Part shown: positions 50,343 to 64,000 of the stretch, in pieces | Layout of the letters: each line of letters begins with the position of its first letter | Position numbering within the stretch: the first letter of the stretch is position 1 | Assembly (NCBI RefSeq): GCF_014673495.1 | Contig: NZ_CP051006.1 | Location: 868,001-932,000, forward strand | Direction: 5' to 3' | Length of the DNA stretch: 64,000 nucleotides | Source of the DNA: Streptomyces griseofuscus | GTDB lineage: Bacteria > Actinomycetota > Actinomycetes > Streptomycetales > Streptomycetaceae | Made by a program: the position numbers and the translations under genes | The notes under the pieces: generated by a model | What the model saw: only the letters and a program-made list of their open reading frames with translations | Told to the model about the DNA's origin: nothing | Databases searched by the model: none

Positions 50343-53258
50343 ATGCGTTCCCATACGCCTTCCCTGGTCGGGCGGGGTCCCCAACTCCACCTCCTCGAAC
50401 GTGCGTTGAGCGGTGCTCAACAGGGACGCGGTGGTGTGGTCTTTCTGGTCGGCGAGGCCGGCGTCGGCAAGTCGCGGCTCGCGGCCGAGGTGGTGGGCGG
50501 TGCGCTCGACTCCGGTATGCGGGTACTGCGCGGCCGCAGCAGCACCACGGGCCCGGCGGTGCCGTTCCGGCCATTGACCGAGGCGCTGATGTCGCTGTTC
50601 CGGGGCGGCGAGTCCATGGACGACCTGGCCCTTGGCCCGTACCGGCCGGTGCTCGGACGGCTGATTCCCGACTGGGACACCGGCGAGCGCGAGAGCAGTT
50701 CCATGGTCATCCTGGGCGAGGCGGTGCTGCGGCTGCTGATCGCGGCCGGGCGCGGCCAGGGCCAATTGCTGCTCCTGGAGGATCTGCACGACGCCGACCC
50801 CGAGACGCTCGGCGTCCTCGAATACCTCGTGGACAACCTGGAGTACACGCCCGTCCTGCTGCTCGCCACCGTGCGCACGGATTTCAGCGACGCGCTGGAC
50901 CTGGCCCAGTCCGCGCGCCGGCGCGGTGCCGCGACCCTGCTGGAGATCCCGCCGCTGACCCGGGAGCAGGCGGACGAGATGGTCGCGGCCCAACTGGGCG
51001 CGGCGGACCCGCAGGAGGTGCCGCAGCCGGTGCTCCAGCGGCTGTGGGAGGACAGTTCCGGCAGCCCGTACCTGGTCGAGGAGCTGCTCCAGACCATGAT
51101 CGGGGCGGGCACCCTGGTACAGGGCCAGGACGGCTGGCGGGCGATCGGGGATCTGCGCAGCGATGTCTCCTCCACGCTGGCGCGGGACATCCTGCGCCGC
51201 ATCGACCGGCTGGGCGCGCAGGGCCTGACCCTGCTGTCGGCGGCCGCCGTGCTGGGCCGGCGCTTCCCGCTGACCGTGCTCCAGCGGATGAGCGGCGTGG
51301 ACGACCGCGCGCTGCTCAGCCATCTGCACGCGGGGGTCGCGGCCCGGCTGGTGATCCCCGACGAACCCGCCCCCGACTGGTACTCCTTCCGGCACTCGCT
51401 GACCGTGGAGGCCCTGTTCACGCAGATGACGCCGGGCCAGCGGGCCGACCTCGCGCGCCGGGGCGCGGAGGCGGTCGAGGAACTGCATCCCGAACTCGGC
51501 GGCGACTGGTGCGCGTTGGCGGCGGGGCTGCGCAGCGAGGCCGGGGACCGGGGCGCGGCCGGGCTGCTGTTCGCGGACGCGGGCGGCCGGGCCCTTGCGG
51601 CCGGGGCGCTGGGCTCCGCCGTGACCCTGCTCAGCCGTGCCGAGAACCTGCTCGCCGAGGCCGGTGACGCGCAGGGGCGGGCCGCGGTCCTGGAGAACCT
51701 GCTGCCGGCGCTCGCCGAGGCCGGTGACTTCGCGCGCGCCTTCGAACTGGCCGAGGACCTGCATCTGCTGGGCGGCTCCGGGCTCAGTCCCGTCCGCCTC
51801 GCCACGCTGCACGCCCGGCTGGCCAAGGTCGCCCACACGGCGGGGCGGTGGAGCGACGGCAACCGGCAGGTGGCCCGCGCCCGTGAGGTGCTGGCGAGCG
51901 CGCCGGACGAGATGACCGCCGCCACCGTCGATGTGACGGCCGCCTATCTGGCCCTCGACACCCCGGGCCCCGACCGCACCCAGCACGCGGAGAAGCTGGC
52001 CCGCTCGGCCGCCGACACCGCCGAACGGCACGGGCTGCCCGTGGTCGCCTGCCAGGCACAGGAGTTGCTCGCCACCGTGGCCCGCGAACGCGACCCGGAG
52101 GAGTCCGAGGCGATGCTCGGGCAGGCCCTCGCCACGGCCGAACGCCACCGGCTCCCCTTGCAGCGGATGTACGCGGCCACCCGGCTCGGCGGCAACGCCT
52201 GGCTCGCCGAGGGCGACGCCACGGGCCTGCTGGCGGCACGCGAGGAGGCCCTGCGGCTCGGCTCGGTCAACATCGTGCACACCGTCGACGGCATCCTCGT
52301 ACTCGACGCCGTACTGCGCGGTGACCACGACACGGCGCGCGCGACCGCCGCCGAGTGCCTGCCCGTCGTACGACGGCTGCGGCTCGCGCCCGCCGTGCGG
52401 TACGTCCTGATGGCACAGGCCGTCCTCGCGGCGCACCATGCCGACCGGGCCGGGATGGAGGCGGCGCTGGCCGCGTTCGCGCAGTGGGACGGGGCCGGTT
52501 CGCAGGAGGAGCCGCTGAGCCACGGTCTGGCCCGGGCGTTCTGCGCGCTCCTCGAGGAGGACCGGGAGCAGGCCCGGGAGGATCTGGGCACGGTGCTGGC
52601 GCTGGAGGCGGACAACCCCTCGACGTACCATCTCAGCGGCACCCACGGCATGGTGCTGCTGCTGGACGTACTGGCCGGGCGCGCGGACCGCACCCGGCAC
52701 GCGGAGATCACCGCCACCGCGATGGCCCGGATGCGCTGGAACCGGCACTTCGTGCTGCTCACGGAGGCCGTGCTGCTGGGCCGGGAGGGCGCGGGGGCCG
52801 GGGCGGCGCGTGCGGTCGAGGCGGCGCAGGCGGTGGCGGAGCCGTATCCGCTGGCCCGGCATCTCGGGCTGCGGCTGATCGCGGACGCGGCGCACCAGGA
52901 CGGCTGGGGCGATCCGGTCAGCTGGCTGCGGCAGGCGGAGCACTACTTCCACGAGCGGGACATCCCGGCCGTGGCGGGCGCCTGCCGGGCGGGGCTGCGC
53001 CGGCTCGGTGCCCCCGTGCGCCAGCACCGCACCGGGAGCAGCGGCATCCCGGACCCGTTGCGCGCCCAGGGCATAACGGTCCGGGAGTTCGAGGTGTTCC
53101 GGCTGCTCGCGGAGCGGCTGTCCAACAAGGACATCGCCGACCGGCTGTTCATCTCCCCGCGTACGGCGGAGAAGCACATCGCCAGCCTGATCACGAAGAC
53201 GGGGGCGGCCAACCGCGCGGATCTGTGCGCGCGTTCGGCCGCCCTGCGCGATTCCTAG
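50343..53258 (+). CDS. LAL-family (large ATP-binding LuxR) transcriptional regulator
   Basis: This is a 971-residue regulator. The N-terminal AAA-type ATPase has Walker A VFLVGEAGVGKSRLA (about residues 31-45) and Walker B QLLLLEDLHDADPE. A long TPR-like helical middle follows. The C-terminal LuxR helix-turn-helix is ITVREFEVFRLLAERLSNKD, then ISPRTAEKHIASLI. Pathway-specific activators of antibiotic clusters often have this layout. It lies after the lanthipeptide genes and converges with the NRPS operon, so either or both may be its targets. The start at ATG 50343 is supported by a -10 box at leaderless distance. Confidence 0.9.
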   Translation: MRSHTPSLVGRGPQLHLLERALSGAQQGRGGVVFLVGEAGVGKSRLAAEVVGGALDSGMRVLRGRSSTTGPAVPFRPLTEALMSLFRGGESMDDLALGPYRPVLGRLIPDWDTGERESSSMVILGEAVLRLLIAAGRGQGQLLLLEDLHDADPETLGVLEYLVDNLEYTPVLLLATVRTDFSDALDLAQSARRRGAATLLEIPPLTREQADEMVAAQLGAADPQEVPQPVLQRLWEDSSGSPYLVEELLQTMIGAGTLVQGQDGWRAIGDLRSDVSSTLARDILRRIDRLGAQGLTLLSAAAVLGRRFPLTVLQRMSGVDDRALLSHLHAGVAARLVIPDEPAPDWYSFRHSLTVEALFTQMTPGQRADLARRGAEAVEELHPELGGDWCALAAGLRSEAGDRGAAGLLFADAGGRALAAGALGSAVTLLSRAENLLAEAGDAQGRAAVLENLLPALAEAGDFARAFELAEDLHLLGGSGLSPVRLATLHARLAKVAHTAGRWSDGNRQVARAREVLASAPDEMTAATVDVTAAYLALDTPGPDRTQHAEKLARSAADTAERHGLPVVACQAQELLATVARERDPEESEAMLGQALATAERHRLPLQRMYAATRLGGNAWLAEGDATGLLAAREEALRLGSVNIVHTVDGILVLDAVLRGDHDTARATAAECLPVVRRLRLAPAVRYVLMAQAVLAAHHADRAGMEAALAAFAQWDGAGSQEEPLSHGLARAFCALLEEDREQAREDLGTVLALEADNPSTYHLSGTHGMVLLLDVLAGRADRTRHAEITATAMARMRWNRHFVLLTEAVLLGREGAGAGAARAVEAAQAVAEPYPLARHLGLRLIADAAHQDGWGDPVSWLRQAEHYFHERDIPAVAGACRAGLRRLGAPVRQHRTGSSGIPDPLRAQGITVREFEVFRLLAERLSNKDIADRLFISPRTAEKHIASLITKTGAANRADLCARSAALRDS

Positions 53259-53279
53259 GGCCTTCTTCGAAGGGGCCCT
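53257..53279. terminator. Bidirectional hairpin between LAL and MFS genes
   Basis: AGGGCC (53257-53262) pairs with GGCCCT (53274-53279) around TTCTTCGAAGG. The hairpin uses bases of both stop codons of the convergent genes. Confidence 0.6.
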
Positions 53280-54546
53280 AACGCATCTCGCGCACCGCCC
53301 GGGAGCCGAGCACCGCGAGCCCTGTGAGGGCGAGCACCGCGGCGACCACTCCGAACAGGGCGAGCGTGCCGGTCCTGGCCAGCGCGCCGCACACGATGAG
53401 GGACAGCGGGGCGGCGGCGTAGCCGAGGACCATGTCGACGGAGATGACCCGGCTGAGCACCTCCTGGGGGATGTTGCGCTGGATCCAGCTCAGTCCGAAC
53501 ACCCCCTGGAAGCCGATGGCGAAGCCCATGGCCAGCACGGTCGCGACGACCGCCGGGGTGCTGTGCACCAGGCCGAGGACCGCCATCCCGGCGCCCAGCC
53601 AGCCGGCCAGTGCGGCCACCAGCAGACCGACCCGGGGCCGGCCGCCCATGGCGCCGCCCGCCAGCGTGCCGAGCATCGCGCCGCCGGCGAGGGACCCGTT
53701 GAGCACGCCCAGGGTGGCCGAGCCGCCGCGCAGCACCTGTTCGGCGAGGGTGGCGAAACCGACCGTGAAAGGGCCCGCGTAACAGAAGTTGACGGCGGTG
53801 TCGAGGACGACGACCGTGCGCAGCCGCGGGTCGCGGAGGGTGAAGGCGATGCCCTCGCGGATGCGGGCACCGAGGGACGGGGGGCGTTCCGTCTCCTCGC
53901 CGTCCCGGGGGTCCGCCGGCTGCTGCGGCGCGGCGGTGCGGGGCCGGGTGGCGATCAGGGACACGCACCAGCCGCACAGCGCGAAGCAGACGGCGTCGAC
54001 CACGAAGGCGACCGGCGCCCGGGTCAGCGCGATGACCACACCGCCGACCGCGGGCCCGACGACGGCCGCGGTGCGCGAACCGGCGCCGAGCAGCGCGTTG
54101 GCCGGGGTGAGCAGGTCCTTGTCCACCACCGAGGGCAGGATCGAGACCCGGGCCGGCTGGAAGAAGGCGTCCACCGTGCCGAACGCGGCGGCCGCCGCGC
54201 ACAGCATCCAGACCGTCAGATGCCCGGTGAGCCCGGCCAGTCCGACCCCGGCCATCAGGGCGGCGCGGGTCCAGCTGGAGGCGATCATCAGGGTGCGGGT
54301 GGACCAGGAGTCGCTGAGGGTGCCGCCGACCAGGGTGAGCAGGGCGCGGGGCACGGCCTGGAAGGCGAGGACGTAGCCGAGGGTGAGGGTGGAGCCGGTC
54401 AGGCCGAGGGTGATCCAGGAGAACGCGACGACGCTGAAGCCGTCCCCGAGCAGGGACAACGACTGTCCCAGCCACAGGAGTCGGAAGGGCCGCTGGCGGG
54501 CGGGTGCCCACAGCCGGGGACCGGCGCCGGCGAGGGTGGTGGCCAT
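53278..54546 (-). CDS. MFS exporter at the end of the NRPS operon
   Basis: ATG 54546 (GAAAGG 7 bases upstream) gives 422 residues; GTG 54576 is an alternative start. There are about twelve membrane segments and the loop motif GGTLSDSWSTRTLM after the second helix. The opening RPFRLLWLGQSLSLLGDGFS is typical of the DHA3/enterobactin-exporter-like MFS group. It lies 40 bases after the P450 on the same strand. It is probably the efflux pump and self-resistance factor for the NRPS product. Confidence 0.85.
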   Translation of the reverse strand: MATTLAGAGPRLWAPARQRPFRLLWLGQSLSLLGDGFSVVAFSWITLGLTGSTLTLGYVLAFQAVPRALLTLVGGTLSDSWSTRTLMIASSWTRAALMAGVGLAGLTGHLTVWMLCAAAAAFGTVDAFFQPARVSILPSVVDKDLLTPANALLGAGSRTAAVVGPAVGGVVIALTRAPVAFVVDAVCFALCGWCVSLIATRPRTAAPQQPADPRDGEETERPPSLGARIREGIAFTLRDPRLRTVVVLDTAVNFCYAGPFTVGFATLAEQVLRGGSATLGVLNGSLAGGAMLGTLAGGAMGGRPRVGLLVAALAGWLGAGMAVLGLVHSTPAVVATVLAMGFAIGFQGVFGLSWIQRNIPQEVLSRVISVDMVLGYAAAPLSLIVCGALARTGTLALFGVVAAVLALTGLAVLGSRAVREMR

Positions 54547-54586
54547 GGTGTGCCTTTCGGGGGTGCGGACGCTCACGGCGGTCCGG

Positions 54587-55839
54587 TCAGTAGCGGACGG
54601 GCAGCGCGGTGAGGCTGCGGTTGAGGAGGGACGGCTGCCAGGTGAGCCCGCCCGGGTCGGTCAGGGTCAGGCCGGGGTGGTCACTGACGAGCGTCCGCAC
54701 GGCGGCGACGGCGACCAGCCGGGCCAGCGCGGCGCCGATGCAGAAGTGGGCGCCGAAGCCGAAGCCGAGGTGGGTGGCGCCGGTGCGCCGGACGTCGAAC
54801 CGGCCGGGGTCGGGGAAGCGGGCCGGGTCCCGGTTCGCGGCGGCGGTGACCAGGAAGATCCGGTCGCCCGCCCGCAGGGTGTGGCCGTCCAGCTCCAGAT
54901 CGGAGACGGCGGCGCGGATCGACATCTTGGACGGGCCGTCCAGGCGCAGCGCCTCCTCCACGGCGCCCTGCGCCAGCTCGGGATCCTCGCGTACGGCGGC
55001 GAGTTGGCCGGGGCGGGTGTGCAGGGCGAGGACCGTGTTCGCGATGAGGTTGCTGGTGGTCTCCCCGCCGGCGAACGCCATCTGGGTGAGCATCCCGACG
55101 AACTCCTCCTCGGTGACCGACTCCCCCACCCGGCCCTCCTTCAGGACCTGGCTGATCAGGTCGTCGGCGGGTTCGGCGCGGCGCCGGGCGACCAGCCCGG
55201 CGAGGTAGTCCTCCAGGCTCACCAGCGCCTGGAGGGAGGCCCGGTACTCGCTCTCCTCCTGGGCGGTGCCGAGCACGAGGTCGGCCACGCGGGCGTTCCA
55301 GTACCAGAAGGCGGCGGCGTCGGTGCGGGGGATACCGAGCCAGCGGGCGAACACCAGCGCGGGCAGCGGCTTGGCCACGTCGGCCATCAGGTCGCCGGTG
55401 CGGCCCGGAACGGCCTTGCGGGCGAGGACGGCCCGGGTCGCCTTCTCGGTGAAAGTCCGGTAGCGGGCCACCGCCCGGGCGGCGAACGCCTCCTGGAAGA
55501 CCTGGCGCAGCCTGCGGTGCTGCGGCGGGTCGTTGAACACCATCCAGCGGGACAGGATCCCGAACGCCCGCTCCGCGTCCTCGCGGGCGCCCTGCGGCAC
55601 GGCGTCCATCAGGGGCCGTACCCGGTCGGCCGTGACGCCCGGGTCGCGCAGGCAGCGCATCACCTGGTCGTAGCCGGTGACCAGCCAGGCGTGGTGCATC
55701 GGGCTCCAGTGCACGGGGGCGTACGCGCGCAGGGCGTCGAGGTGACCGTAGGGGTCGGCGATCATGTCGGGGGACAGCAGGTAGCGCTCGGTGAACGTGG
55801 TCGCGGGGACGGTCGCCGTACTCGTCGGGGTCGCCGTCG

Positions 55840-55843
<4 letters not shown>
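54587..55843 (-). CDS. Cytochrome P450
   Basis: A 418-residue P450 starts at ATG 55843 and overlaps the NRPS stop by ATGA. Motifs present are the I-helix [11 protein letters not shown], the K-helix ExxR in VEEALRLDG, and the heme-Cys loop [15 protein letters not shown]. The I-helix has GGETT, where many P450s have AGxDT. The strict coupling to a TE-ending NRPS suggests it works on the NRPS product or on a carrier-bound residue, for example beta-hydroxylation or cross-linking. No ferredoxin gene is adjacent. Confidence 0.92.
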
Positions 55844-63129
<7,286 letters not shown>

Positions 63130-63185
63130 GAGGGCACTCCGATCTGAACTCATGGGAAGGAAGCGGGTGTCGGGGCGAAAGGCCC

Positions 63186-64000
63186 TCAGAAGTCGGCGGT
63201 GAGGGAGAGGTCGATCTCGTCGTCGCTCATCTGCGAGATCAACTCCAGCAGTCGGCTCTCCACCTCGGCGGCGAGCCGCCCCACCGTGGGATGCTCGAAC
63301 AGGTCCCTGACCTGGAGCGGGCAGTCGAACGCGGTACGCAGTCTGGAGGCGACGGCGACGGCGCGCAGGGAGTGGCCGCCCAGGGCGAAGAAGTCGTCGT
63401 GGACGCCGACCCGGGGCAGGTCGAGCACCTCGCACCAGATCTGGGCGACGACCGTCTCGGCCGGGCTGCGGGGCGCCACGAAGGCCGTCGCCTCGGGTGC
63501 CGCGGGCTCGGGCAGGGCGGCGGTGTCCAGCTTGCCCTGGACCGTCAGCGGCAGCGCGTCGAGCAGGACGAACGCCGACGGCACCAGATAGTGCGGCAGT
63601 TGGGCCCGGCAGTGCGTCTGGAGGATCTCCTCCGACAGCCCGTCGGCGACGACGTAGCCCACCAGGGCGGCCTCGCCGCGCAGGGTGCGGACGACGACCG
63701 CCGCGGCCCGGACCCCGGGGTGCCGGCGCAGTGCCGCCTCGGCCTCCCTGGGCTCGACGCGGAACCCGCGGATCTTCACCTGGTCGTCGTTGCGGCCGAG
63801 GAACTCCAGCTCGCCGGTGGGCAGTCGGCGTACGACGTCCCCGGTGCGGTAGAGCCGCCCGCCGAGCGGCCCGAACGGGTCGGGCTCGAACCGCTCGGCG
63901 GTCAGCGCCGGCCGCCCCAGATATCCACGGGCCAACTCGCGCCCGCCGACGAGGAGTTCGCCAGGGACACCCTCGGGGACGAGCTCGCCCCGCGCGTCGA
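63186..64000 (-). CDS. NRPS, C-terminal A-PCP part (continues beyond the window)
   Basis: The frame is open to the window edge. Visible are the end of an adenylation domain ([16 protein letters not shown]7 [11 protein letters not shown]8 [11 protein letters not shown]10 Lys in [11 protein letters not shown]) and a carrier domain with [15 protein letters not shown] 30-residue acidic tail follows ([18 protein letters not shown]). The LGGHSL form is usual for a PCP that feeds an L-accepting condensation domain, matching C1 of the next protein. The tail may act as a docking element. The specificity pocket lies outside the window. The gap to the next NRPS start is 56 bases. Confidence 0.92.
   Translation of the reverse strand, partial: DARGELVPEGVPGELLVGGRELARGYLGRPALTAERFEPDPFGPLGGRLYRTGDVVRRLPTGELEFLGRNDDQVKIRGFRVEPREAEAALRRHPGVRAAAVVVRTLRGEAALVGYVVADGLSEEILQTHCRAQLPHYLVPSAFVLLDALPLTVQGKLDTAALPEPAAPEATAFVAPRSPAETVVAQIWCEVLDLPRVGVHDDFFALGGHSLRAVAVASRLRTAFDCPLQVRDLFEHPTVGRLAAEVESRLLELISQMSDDEIDLSLTADF

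Overview
The window is high-GC actinomycete DNA, almost certainly from a Streptomyces or close relative. This rests on GC-rich third codon positions, many GTG starts, GGAGG-type ribosome sites, -10 boxes placed just upstream of apparently leaderless starts, and gene families typical of the genus: twin-arginine-exported xylanase, LAL regulator, CU044_5270 protein, NRPS with MbtH. I see no tRNA, rRNA, CRISPR array, insertion sequence or replication origin.

Region 1 (1-19.3 kb) is mixed chromosomal content. It has a partial alpha/beta hydrolase, a decayed nitroreductase, a frameshifted protein joining an eCIS/DUF4157-like leader to a CD38-like NADase domain, an FAD monooxygenase, a GH64 glucanase, an epimerase, a VOC protein, a cysteine-synthase-like/MFS pair, an NmtR-like regulator divergent from a P1B-4 metal ATPase, a SpoIIE-type phosphatase, a broken CoA-transferase, a Ser/Thr kinase with a beta-propeller, and an SDR.

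Region 2 (19.3-30.2 kb) is a plant-polysaccharide island. It holds a clan-A glycosidase with FN3 and CBM2 under a perfect TGGGAGCGCTCCCA box, an ECF sigma/CU044_5270 pair, a LacI regulator, and a forward run of GH115 alpha-glucuronidase, SGNH esterase and GH11 xylanase behind a GAAAnTTTC-type palindrome.

Region 3 (30.3-54.5 kb) is a biosynthetic region with unusual logic. A nine-gene minus-strand block encodes two LanB-like proteins that lack the elimination domain, a stand-alone carrier protein, a stand-alone adenylation protein, a threonine-dehydratase-like PLP enzyme, an allene-oxide-cyclase-like barrel protein, a UbiA prenyltransferase, an AMP ligase and an FAD oxidoreductase. MbtH, an Sfp-type PPTase and a peptidase E follow on the plus strand. 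Then come two small LuxR regulators, two phased repeat arrays, a LanM enzyme whose cyclase domain has lost the Cys/Cys-His zinc ligands, a 71-aa precursor with a single cysteine, and a large LAL regulator.

Region 4 (53.3-64 kb, running off the end) is a minus-strand NRPS operon: A-PCP (partial), C-A(Thr)-PCP-C-A-PCP-TE, P450 and MFS exporter. MbtH and the PPTase probably serve both carrier-protein systems. It is not settled whether regions 3 and 4 make one product or several.
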